Shown here piece by piece: positions 35,114 through 43,166 of a DNA stretch of 64,000 bases. This stretch comes from Buchananella hordeovulneris (lineage in GTDB: Bacteria; Actinomycetota; Actinomycetes; Actinomycetales; Actinomycetaceae): the NCBI RefSeq assembly GCF_001907235.1, contig NZ_MQVS01000001.1, positions 62,001 through 126,000 of the forward strand, written 5' to 3'. The notes beneath the pieces were generated by a model. It ran no database searches, was not told where the DNA came from, and worked only from the letters and a program-made list of their open reading frames with translations. The position numbers and the translations under genes were made by a program. The number at the start of each line of letters is the position of its first letter. Position 1 is the first letter of the stretch.

Positions 35114-35473
35114 CTATGACACCATGCCTTCTTTTTTGTTGTGGGCGCGTGGAATACTTAGTACTATAAACGCGGTGCAAGATATACCCGCTATCAGAAA
35201 TAGTGTCGCCATGCGGCGCTGGCGTGCGGCGTGACAGTAGTGGGCATCGTCACCTGGGGAATAGTTGCGATATCTTTGTGTGTTCGAGTTCCTGTCTTCC
35301 GGTGTTGTAGCTCTAAAGTGGTCATGCATGTGAGGAGTACTGCCGAGTTCTAGCACAGGCTGACAAACAAGGTTATTTATTCGAGGGTCAATCGTTCTGA
35401 AGCCGAGGATTGACACCAGTAAGATGGCAAAAATGACTATGAGCCTTCGGATGATTTTGCGTTGTTGGTTCAC
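35114..35473 (-). CDS. Small membrane protein
   Basis: 119 residues from GTG 35473, which has AAGGAG 6 nt upstream. An N-terminal helix (RRLIVIFAILLVSILGF) and a second helix near the C-terminus (MATLFLIAGISCTAFIVLSI) enclose about 60 polar residues with two cysteines and several histidines (HMHDHF), probably outside the membrane. It follows the 480-residue paralogue after 10 bp on the same strand, so it may be a cognate membrane partner or immunity protein (inference). The IS30 remnant begins 40 bp beyond its stop. Confidence 0.75.
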   Translation of the reverse strand: MNQQRKIIRRLIVIFAILLVSILGFRTIDPRINNLVCQPVLELGSTPHMHDHFRATTPEDRNSNTQRYRNYSPGDDAHYCHAARQRRMATLFLIAGISCTAFIVLSIPRAHNKKEGMVS

Positions 35474-35483
35474 GTGGAGCTCC

Positions 35484-36926
35484 TTAGTCAAGTCTAATGT
35501 TTGGGGGTAGGTCTGGCTTGGCTTTTTTTATACCTAAAGGGCTGTTCAGTTCTTCCATTTCGCGAATTATAGCTTCTATTTCGGCCTTAATTTTGTCGTC
35601 TGATTCCTTCAGTGCTTTGTACCAGGTTGCCAGACCCTTTCTGCTGATATCTGTGTCTTCTGCCAGGTCCTGTAAAGCGGTGACAAGGTAGTCTAGAACT
35701 TGGTTGAACTCATGGCTTGGCCCGTTCCCGCGTAGGCCAATGCGGGTATCTCTTATCCAAGAGGTCCCAACGCTAATGTCACCGGCAAGGGAGATGCCTT
35801 GCAGGATCTCTTGATGTATTGTTTGCAGTGAAATATCTAGTTCGGTCATGGCGTACTGATTTACCACTAGGTCACTGTTCTCGGGTAAGGTGAGCGGGGA
35901 AGGGTCTGGTTGAGTGTCGAAGTTGGAATACTGAACTTCCATGTTGTGTAAAAGGCTTTGATAGTATTCCGATAGTTGTTTTTCCAGGTCTCGATATTGG
36001 GCATTGAGGTCGGCTAGGCCATTGGAAAGCTCGGAGATGACATCGGAATAGCTATGGCAGTTAGCTGGCTTCCCTCCGGTCTTCGTGAATTTTTTTGCGG
36101 CAAAGCTAGATACTTGTACTACTCTGTCTTTAGCTTTGCCGGAGGGGAGAAACGTGCCCGCGAAGGGTATGGCGGCCATTATTAGGTCGTGGATGAATTG
36201 TGGGGTGCTATTACGGCCGTCTGCGATCTCTTGGAATGATTTAGTGGCCTCAGCTATAATCGTATTTATATTGTAGCGGGCCGTTTCTGCTAACCCTCTC
36301 TCTATGCCTATTGTTGATCCCAGGGCTTTTGCCACTGCTGCGATGGAGGATAGTGATCCTTCGAGGCGGGTAAGGTAACCGTTGCTGAAAGAGGTGATGC
36401 CCTGGCCTCGCAGGCCGGTGATGCTTAGATTAAGTTGGGCTAGCTCGTTCCTAATTTGGCCAGCCGCGTAGGAGCTGGTGCTCTCCAAGTGATGTTTTCC
36501 ATCGCCGTCAGTTACCAGCTTGGCGTTTCCGATAATTGGATCCAGGGAAACAGATGCTAGAAATAGGTAATATTTATTTTCCTCAGTAAGTATTTGTGTT
36601 GGGCTGGGTAGGGATAGCCAGGGCTCAAATGCTTGTTCTATGGTGTCGCGAACTGAGGCGAAGCCAGGGCTGTATGCGTGGCCATGGTCGAAATATTCCC
36701 TTTTGTAAGAAATTCCTAATGGGTCGGGGTATTCAATAGTTCCAGTTGCATGTCCGCCTCCGGTGCCTGACGTCCCGGGGCGTGATACGTAAATTGTTAA
36801 GCGTGAGTTGTCTTGATATTTTATCGCGCAGTATTGGTCGTTGAAGACTGTGAATCCATCGTCCCTCATGTATGCGTCAATCGCCGCGCGCTTTAACGCC
36901 CCCATACCGGGCAGCTCGCTGGTCAC
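35484..36926 (-). CDS. Large helical protein with NIRLD tail, likely type VII substrate (paralogue B)
   Basis: 480 residues from GTG 36926 (GGGAGG upstream). It shares its layout and many motifs with the protein at 32784: MTSELPGMGALKRAAIDAYM, LTIYVSRPGTSGTGGGHATG, GQGITSFSNGYL, LGSTIGIERGL, GLRGNGPSHEFNQVLDYL and the C-terminus LPPNIRLD. The middle (about 240-300) is the most different part. There is no signal peptide and no known enzymatic motif. Codon usage is clearly more AT-rich than the housekeeping genes on either side, suggesting acquisition. Followed by a small two-helix membrane protein. A type VII substrate role is inferred. Confidence 0.85.
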   Translation of the reverse strand: MTSELPGMGALKRAAIDAYMRDDGFTVFNDQYCAIKYQDNSRLTIYVSRPGTSGTGGGHATGTIEYPDPLGISYKREYFDHGHAYSPGFASVRDTIEQAFEPWLSLPSPTQILTEENKYYLFLASVSLDPIIGNAKLVTDGDGKHHLESTSSYAAGQIRNELAQLNLSITGLRGQGITSFSNGYLTRLEGSLSSIAAVAKALGSTIGIERGLAETARYNINTIIAEATKSFQEIADGRNSTPQFIHDLIMAAIPFAGTFLPSGKAKDRVVQVSSFAAKKFTKTGGKPANCHSYSDVISELSNGLADLNAQYRDLEKQLSEYYQSLLHNMEVQYSNFDTQPDPSPLTLPENSDLVVNQYAMTELDISLQTIHQEILQGISLAGDISVGTSWIRDTRIGLRGNGPSHEFNQVLDYLVTALQDLAEDTDISRKGLATWYKALKESDDKIKAEIEAIIREMEELNSPLGIKKAKPDLPPNIRLD

Positions 36927-37307
36927 AGTGTGTACCTCCCACCTCGTTGTTGGTCTCGCGCTGGCCGCAATCTACCACCGATGCACCGGTTCAGGCAGGG
37001 CCTTGTGCGGTTAGGAGCGTTGGCACCGGCTCGTGCCGGTCAGGTGAATCCGGCCCGGTTGCGCCTCGCCGCCGGAGGGAGGCGAGGCGCACGGCGACAA
37101 CCGTTACAGCTGCACGTGTATCGACTCCAGCGATTGGCCGCAGAGGCGAGACGGAGGCGTCGTCACTGTGTCCGAGCAGGCCGGTTACACATCGTTCACC
37201 CCGCCGCCGCAAAGACGCCGCCCCCAATCCGCCCATTGTGACCTTCGTCCCACTATGCTGGCAGGTGGCGCGTACGCGCCTGGGACTTGAGACAAGGGAG
37301 TTTCGCA
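36927..37307. other. Intergenic region with strong hairpin
   Basis: 380 bp between divergent genes, with no convincing gene. A perfect 10-bp stem GCGCCTCGCC / GGCGAGGCGC with a 10-nt loop lies at 37061-37090, and a weaker GGCAC / GTGCC hairpin at 37022-37036. A TATGCT box near 37255 could be the -10 of ppdK. The hairpins may separate the AT-richer island from ppdK. Confidence 0.5.
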
Positions 37308-40013
37308 GTGGCTGGATTCGTATACCGCTTCCATGAAGGCAACAAGGATCTGAAGGATCTGCTCGGGGGGAAGGGGGCGAACCTGGCCGAAATGGCCCGG
37401 TTGGGCATCCCCGTGCCGCCCGGCTTCACCATCACCACCGATGCCTGCCGGTCTTACCTCGCCACCGGTGAGGTGCCACCCCAGGTGCGGGTCGAGGTGA
37501 CTACTGCCCTGCGGGAAGTGGAAGAGCAGCTGGGGCGCCAACTCGGTGCGGCAGACGATCCGCTGCTGGTGTCCGTGCGGTCCGGGGCCAAGTTCTCGAT
37601 GCCGGGCATGATGGAAACGGTGCTCAACATTGGTTTGAACGACGCCTCCGTTGCGGGCCTGGCTCAGGTCTCCGGCAACCCGCGTTTTGCGTGGGACTCC
37701 TACCGACGCCTCATTCAAATGTTCGGCAAGACCGTGCTTGACATCGACGGAGACCGGTTCGCCGACGCTCTGGAGGCCAAGAAGGCGGAAGTCGGCGCCA
37801 AGGGGGATGTCGACCTGACGGCTGAGGACCTACAGGACCTCGTGGCCACGTTCAAGAACATCGTCACCGAGGAAACAGGCGAAGAGTTCCCGCAAAACCC
37901 GCGCGCCCAGCTCGATGCCGCCATCGAGGCCGTGTTCCGGTCGTGGAACACTGAGCGGGCTCGCATCTACCGGCGACGGGAACGCATTCCCCACGACCTG
38001 GGCACGGCCGTCAACGTCTGCACCATGGTGTTCGGCAATATGGGGGACACCTCCGGCACCGGTGTCTGTTTCACGCGCGACCCCTCCACCGGCACTCCGG
38101 GGGTGTACGGCGACTACCTCGTCAACGCCCAGGGGGAAGACGTCGTCGCCGGCATCCGTAACACCCTGTCGCTGGCCGACCTAGAGGAGCTCGACCCAGC
38201 CTCATACAAGGAACTGCGCCACATCATGCGGCGCCTGGAAACCCACTACCGGGACCTGTGCGACATCGAGTTCACTATCGAACGCGGCAAACTGTGGCTG
38301 CTGCAGACTCGGGTTGGCAAACGGACCGCGGCGGCCGCCTTCCGGGTGGCCACCCAACTGGTTGACGAACACCTGATCACCATGGACGAGGCCCTCGGCC
38401 GGGTCTCCGGGGAACAGCTCACCAACCTGCTCTTCCCCCAGTTCGATCCACAGGCCCAGGCCCAGCAACTCACCCGCGCCATGCCCGCCTCCCCGGGGGC
38501 CGCCGTCGGCAAGATCGCGCTCGACAATGCTGCCGCCGAAGCCTACGCCGCCGCAGGCGACAGCTGCATCCTCGTGCGCCGCGAAACCAACCCGGACGAT
38601 CTGCCCGGCATGGTGGCCGCCGCCGGGGTGCTCACGGCGCGCGGCGGCAAGACCTCCCACGCGGCTGTCGTCGCCCGCGGCATGGGTAAGTGCTGTGTGG
38701 TGGGCGCAGAAGCAATGCACGTGGACCCCGCCGCCGGCACCGTCACCTTCGGCGACACGCAGCTCGCCGCCGGAGACATAATCGCGATAGACGGCACCAC
38801 CGGAGAAGTGTTCCTCGGCGAGGTGCCCGTCGTCGACTCCCCGGTAATGACCTACATCTCTTCCGGCCTGGAGGCGGGCCTGGCTGCCGCCCCCGACCAC
38901 GACACCCGGGACTTGGTCATCTCCGTCGACCGCCTGCTCTCGCACGCCGACAAGGTGCGCAAACTGCAGGTGCGCGCCAATGCCGACACCCCCGAAGATT
39001 CCCGGCGGGCTCGGCAACGGGGCGCAGCCGGTATCGGCCTGTGCCGCACCGAACACATGTTCCTCGGTGAGCGCCGACCCCTGGTGGAGGCTGTCATCCT
39101 CGCGGAAGAAGACGAGCGGCCAGAGAAACTGGCGGCACTACTGCCGCTGCAGGAAGCAGACTTCGCCGAAATGCTCGAAGTCATGGACGGCCTGCCGATG
39201 ACCGTGCGGCTCATCGACCCGCCGCTGCACGAGTTCCTGCCCGACCTAACCGAATTGAGTGTGAAAGTTGCGGTGGCCCGGGAACGTGGCAAGGTCGACC
39301 CCGCCGACGAAAAGATGCTCGCCGCAGTCACCCGCATGCACGAAGCCAACCCGATGCTCGGTACGCGGGGGGTGCGGCTCGGCCTGACCTTGCCTGGCCT
39401 GTTTGGGCTGCAGATCCGGGCCCTGGTGCGAGCGACCGTTGCCCGGCTCGCGGCCGGTGGGGACCCGAAGCCGGAAATCATGGTGCCGCTCATCGGTTCG
39501 GTGCGGGAGCTGCAACTCGTGCGGGCCGAAGCGGAGGCCATCATCGCCGAGGAGGCGGCCGCTGCCGGGGTCAGTCTCCACATCCCGATCGGATGCATGA
39601 TCGAACTGCCGCGGGCGGCCCTGACCGCTGAACGGATTGCCGAAGAGGCAGACTTCTTCTCCTTCGGCACCAACGATCTGACCCAGACGACGTGGGGCTT
39701 CTCCCGCGACGACGTCGAGTCGGCCTTCTTCCCGCAGTACGTTGAAGCTGGGGTGCTGGGCGTGAGCCCGTTCGAGACCATCGACGCCTTGGGGGTGGGG
39801 CAACTAGTGCGCCTGGGAGTCGAGCGAGGGCGGAGCACCAAACCCGACATGAAGATGGGCGTGTGTGGTGAACACGGCGGGGATCCGGAATCGGTGGACT
39901 TCTTCCACCGGGCCGGTCTGAACTACGTGTCCTGCTCCCCGTTCCGGGTCCCGGTGGCGCGGCTGGAGGCTGGACGGGCCGCCGTCACCCCGGTGGGGGA
40001 CGCCACCGCCTGA
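37308..40013 (+). CDS. ppdK: Pyruvate, phosphate dikinase
   Basis: 901 residues from GTG 37308 (AAGGGAG 7 nt upstream). The enzyme interconverts pyruvate, ATP and Pi with PEP, AMP and PPi in the cytosol. The N-terminal nucleotide-binding domain begins VYRFHEGN and GGKGANLAEM; the swivelling domain has the phosphorylated His451 in GGKTSHAAVVARGMGK; the C-terminal TIM barrel has the substrate-binding FGTNDLTQTTWGF and the acid Cys853 in GVCGEHGG. Length is normal for the family. No PPDK regulatory protein gene is beside it. It stands alone, followed by a hairpin. Confidence 0.97.
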   Translation: MAGFVYRFHEGNKDLKDLLGGKGANLAEMARLGIPVPPGFTITTDACRSYLATGEVPPQVRVEVTTALREVEEQLGRQLGAADDPLLVSVRSGAKFSMPGMMETVLNIGLNDASVAGLAQVSGNPRFAWDSYRRLIQMFGKTVLDIDGDRFADALEAKKAEVGAKGDVDLTAEDLQDLVATFKNIVTEETGEEFPQNPRAQLDAAIEAVFRSWNTERARIYRRRERIPHDLGTAVNVCTMVFGNMGDTSGTGVCFTRDPSTGTPGVYGDYLVNAQGEDVVAGIRNTLSLADLEELDPASYKELRHIMRRLETHYRDLCDIEFTIERGKLWLLQTRVGKRTAAAAFRVATQLVDEHLITMDEALGRVSGEQLTNLLFPQFDPQAQAQQLTRAMPASPGAAVGKIALDNAAAEAYAAAGDSCILVRRETNPDDLPGMVAAAGVLTARGGKTSHAAVVARGMGKCCVVGAEAMHVDPAAGTVTFGDTQLAAGDIIAIDGTTGEVFLGEVPVVDSPVMTYISSGLEAGLAAAPDHDTRDLVISVDRLLSHADKVRKLQVRANADTPEDSRRARQRGAAGIGLCRTEHMFLGERRPLVEAVILAEEDERPEKLAALLPLQEADFAEMLEVMDGLPMTVRLIDPPLHEFLPDLTELSVKVAVARERGKVDPADEKMLAAVTRMHEANPMLGTRGVRLGLTLPGLFGLQIRALVRATVARLAAGGDPKPEIMVPLIGSVRELQLVRAEAEAIIAEEAAAAGVSLHIPIGCMIELPRAALTAERIAEEADFFSFGTNDLTQTTWGFSRDDVESAFFPQYVEAGVLGVSPFETIDALGVGQLVRLGVERGRSTKPDMKMGVCGEHGGDPESVDFFHRAGLNYVSCSPFRVPVARLEAGRAAVTPVGDATA

Positions 40014-40025
40014 CGGTGCGCTGTA

Positions 40026-40062
40026 CAGGGTGGGGTGAGCCTTGGGTGCTCGCCCCACCCTG
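40026..40062 (+). terminator. Hairpin after ppdK
   Basis: A 15-bp stem CAGGGTGGGGTGAGC paired with GCTCGCCCCACCCTG (one G-U pair) around CTTGGGT. No U tract follows. Confidence 0.65.
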
Positions 40063-40133
40063 CTGCTGTGCCTGCGGAGCGCGGGATACCAACCAGGGGG
40101 CGGACGAGGAGCGTGCGGTGGCCGCGGGACGCC

Positions 40134-40139
40134 TAGGCT
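40134..40139 (+). promoter_or_regulatory. -10 box of a leaderless transcript (TAGGCT)
   Basis: TAGGCT ends 6 nt before ATG 40146; no Shine-Dalgarno sequence is present. The hexamer and spacing are the same as before folP. Confidence 0.6.
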
Positions 40140-40145
40140 GGGGGC

Positions 40146-43085
40146 ATGACGGACAGCAGCGAGCGCGCCCGGGCGCTAGCCGAGGCGCTGCGCCGAGAAC
40201 TGGGGGGCGAAGTAGACGTCACTGCCCGGCGCCGAGCGGAGTATGCGACCGACGCGTCCAACTATCGGGTGGTGCCCCAGCTGGTCGCCTTTCCGCGCGA
40301 TGCCGACGACGTGGAGGCCGCCACTGCCTTAGCGCGCCACCATGAGGTGCCGGTGACGAACCGGGGAGCGGGCACGTCGTGCGCGGGTAACGCTATCGGC
40401 CCCGGCTTGGTGCTCGACTTCTCCCGGCATATGCACCGGGTGGTGAGCGTGGATGCGCAGGCGCGGGAGGCGGTGGTCGAGCCGGGCTGTGTGATGGCTG
40501 ACCTGCAGCAGGCCGCTGCCGTCCACGGGCTACGTTTCGGCCCGGATCCTTCGACGTGGACCCGGGCCACCCTCGGCGGCATGATCGGCAACAACGCCTG
40601 CGGCCCGCACGCTGTGGCGTACGGGCGCACCGCCGACAACGTGCTGAGCCTGGAGGCCATCACTGGGGACGGTCGCCGCCTCCACGCCGCCGCCGGGCGC
40701 GAAAACCTGGCGCAGGTGCCGGGGCTCACCGAGCTCGTCGACGCCCACCTCGCCCCCATTCGTACCGGTTTTGGGCTTTTCGGGCGCCAAGTGTCGGGCT
40801 ACAGCCTGGAGCATTTGCTGCCCGAAAACGGCTCCCACTTGGCCCGTTTCCTCACCGGCTCGGAGGGCACGCTTGCCACCTGGACGGCCGCGCGTTTGCG
40901 CCTAGTGCCGCAGGCGGCCGCGCCGGTTCTGGTCGTGCTGGGTTACCAGGACATGATTGCGGCCGCCGACGCCGTGCCGGCCCTGCTGGCGCACCGGCCG
41001 CTGGCCGTGGAAGGACTGGACGCGCGGCTGGTGGAGGTGGTGCGGCGCCACAAGGGGGCGGGGGCGGTCCCGGCCCTACCTGCCGGGCAAGGGTGGCTGA
41101 TGGTGGAAGTGGCGGCCGCTGATGCCGCCGACGCGGAGCCGAAAGCGGCCCTGGCGGCCGCTATGGCCCGAGCGGAAGCGCTCGTGCGCGACGCGGGTGC
41201 CATCGAGGCACGGGTCTACCCGCCCGGTAGCCAGGCCACCGCCCTGTGGCGTATTCGCGCCGACGGGGCCGGGCTCGGGGGGCGCACCCCCGCCGGGGAT
41301 CCGGCCTGGCCCGGGTGGGAAGACGCCGCGGTGCCGCCCGCGCATCTCGGCGCCTACCTGCGTGACTTCACGGCCCTGTTGCGGCGGTGCGGCGTCGACG
41401 GGTTGCTGTACGGGCACTTTGGCGACGGCTGCCTGCACGTGCGCCTCGATCTGCCGCTGGGGCGCAGCGATGGGCGGCAACGCATGCGGGACTTTCTGAC
41501 CGAGGCCGCCCAGCTGGTGGCCCAGCACGGCGGGTCGCTGTCCGGGGAGCACGGCGATGGGCGGGCCCGTTCCGAGCTGCTGCCCCTCATGTATAGCCCC
41601 ACTGAACTGGCGCTTTTCCGCGGGGTTAAGCACCTCTTCGATCCAGCTGGCTGTCTCAACCCGGGGGTGCTGGTGGATCCTGACCCGGTGGATGCTTCCC
41701 TGCGGCTGCAGGCCGCCCGCCCGGTGGTCGCGCTGGCGGGCAGGGGTGCCGGTTTCGCGTTTCGGCACGACGACGGCGACATCACCAAGGCCGTGCATCG
41801 GTGCACCGGGGTCGGCAAATGCCGGGCCAGCACCCGCACCGTCGGCGGGTTCATGTGTCCGAGCTACCAGGCGACCCGGGACGAAAAGGATGTGACCCGC
41901 GGCCGGGCTCGGGTGCTGCAGGAAGCGACAACCGGGCAGCTGGTGGGTGGGCTCGCGGCCCCCGAGCTGCGGGAATCCCTCGACTTGTGCCTGGCCTGCA
42001 AGGCTTGCTCGGCGGACTGTCCGACCGGCATGGATGTGGCGCGCCTGCGCTCCGAGGTGCTGCACCGCAGTTATCAGGGCAAGCTGCGGCCGCGTGTCCA
42101 CTACGTGCTGGGGTGGCTGCCGCGCTGGTTGGCGCTGGTCGCCCGCGTGCCGGGGGCCGCCCAGCTAGTCAACTTCGCGATGGCCCTGGGGCCGGTGCGG
42201 CGCCTGGGCTTCCGGCTGGTGGGAGTGGACCGGCGGCGCCTGATGCCATCGGTGGCCCGCGAGTCGCTGGCGCGGTGGGCCAAGCGGGCTCGGTTGCCGC
42301 GCGGACTACCTAGCGCGGGAAACGACGACACCCCAGCTGGGACGGGGGAGAAGAAACGGTACGTGGTGTTGTGGGCCGACTCCTTTAGCCACTACCTCTC
42401 CACCGCTGCCGCCCGGGCCCTGTATCGGGTGCTGCGCGACGCCGGCTACACCGTGTTGCTGCCCGAGACGGAGGCCTGCTGCGGCCTGACCTGGATCACC
42501 ACCGGGCAGCTGACCGGTGCCCGGAAGAAGCTCACCCACCTGCTCAGTGTGTTGGCGCCCTTCGCGAAGAACGGCATCCCCATCGTCGGGGTGGAACCCA
42601 GCTGCACCGCCGTATTGCGCGATGACCTGCCGGACCTCCTGCCGACCGACCCGCGGGCCCAGCTGGTGGCTGACGGCACCTACACGCTGGCCGAACTGCT
42701 CACCGCCCCCGCCCCCCTCGGGCCCGGTCCGCAGTGGCAACCGCCCGACCTGACGGGGGTGCAGGTGGTGGCCCAACCGCACTGCCACCATCACTCGGTG
42801 ATGGGGTGGCAGGCCGATGCCGCCTTGCTGGCTCGCGCGGGGGCGCAGGTAACCCAGTTGCAGGGCTGTTGTGGCTTGGCTGGCAACTACGGCATGGAGC
42901 AAGGGCACTACGACGTGTCGGTGGCGGTGGCAAATAACTCGCTGCTGCCCGCCCTGGCGGCCGCTCCCGACGCCATCTACCTGGCTGACGGCTTCTCGTG
43001 CCGTACGCAGGCGGAGCAGCTGGCTGCCCGTTCCGGGCTCCATCTCGCGCAACTTTTGGCGGGCGAGGCGACAGCCACAACATGA
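40146..43085 (+). CDS. FAD- and Fe-S-containing oxidoreductase, D-lactate dehydrogenase type
   Basis: 979 residues, a fusion of a GlcD-like flavoprotein and a GlcF-like iron-sulfur protein. The FAD-binding half has NRGAGTSCAGNAIGPG and GMIGNNACGPHAVAYGRTAD; the C-terminal oxidase part has HFGDGCLHVRLDL. The Fe-S region contains CTGVGKCRAS ... MCPSY and CLACKACSADCPTGMD, two ferredoxin-type cysteine groups. Two CCG motifs end the protein (EACCGLTW and GCCGLAGNYG). Such proteins oxidise D-lactate or a related 2-hydroxy acid and pass electrons to the membrane chain; the exact substrate cannot be read. The gene appears leaderless and single. Confidence 0.93.
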   Translation: MTDSSERARALAEALRRELGGEVDVTARRRAEYATDASNYRVVPQLVAFPRDADDVEAATALARHHEVPVTNRGAGTSCAGNAIGPGLVLDFSRHMHRVVSVDAQAREAVVEPGCVMADLQQAAAVHGLRFGPDPSTWTRATLGGMIGNNACGPHAVAYGRTADNVLSLEAITGDGRRLHAAAGRENLAQVPGLTELVDAHLAPIRTGFGLFGRQVSGYSLEHLLPENGSHLARFLTGSEGTLATWTAARLRLVPQAAAPVLVVLGYQDMIAAADAVPALLAHRPLAVEGLDARLVEVVRRHKGAGAVPALPAGQGWLMVEVAAADAADAEPKAALAAAMARAEALVRDAGAIEARVYPPGSQATALWRIRADGAGLGGRTPAGDPAWPGWEDAAVPPAHLGAYLRDFTALLRRCGVDGLLYGHFGDGCLHVRLDLPLGRSDGRQRMRDFLTEAAQLVAQHGGSLSGEHGDGRARSELLPLMYSPTELALFRGVKHLFDPAGCLNPGVLVDPDPVDASLRLQAARPVVALAGRGAGFAFRHDDGDITKAVHRCTGVGKCRASTRTVGGFMCPSYQATRDEKDVTRGRARVLQEATTGQLVGGLAAPELRESLDLCLACKACSADCPTGMDVARLRSEVLHRSYQGKLRPRVHYVLGWLPRWLALVARVPGAAQLVNFAMALGPVRRLGFRLVGVDRRRLMPSVARESLARWAKRARLPRGLPSAGNDDTPAGTGEKKRYVVLWADSFSHYLSTAAARALYRVLRDAGYTVLLPETEACCGLTWITTGQLTGARKKLTHLLSVLAPFAKNGIPIVGVEPSCTAVLRDDLPDLLPTDPRAQLVADGTYTLAELLTAPAPLGPGPQWQPPDLTGVQVVAQPHCHHHSVMGWQADAALLARAGAQVTQLQGCCGLAGNYGMEQGHYDVSVAVANNSLLPALAAAPDAIYLADGFSCRTQAEQLAARSGLHLAQLLAGEATATT

Positions 43086-43166
43086 CTCTGGGACCGGTTC
43101 CCAGTTCGCCCGCGGCCCCGTGCCATAATCAAGACGCCAGCGGTCCCGCGAAAAGCAGGAAGTGTC

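Noticed and set aside
34230-35130. Terminal inverted repeats and target duplication of the IS30 remnant
   Set aside because: Only short, weak similarity (GGTGG-rich) could be found between the two ends, so element borders were not called.
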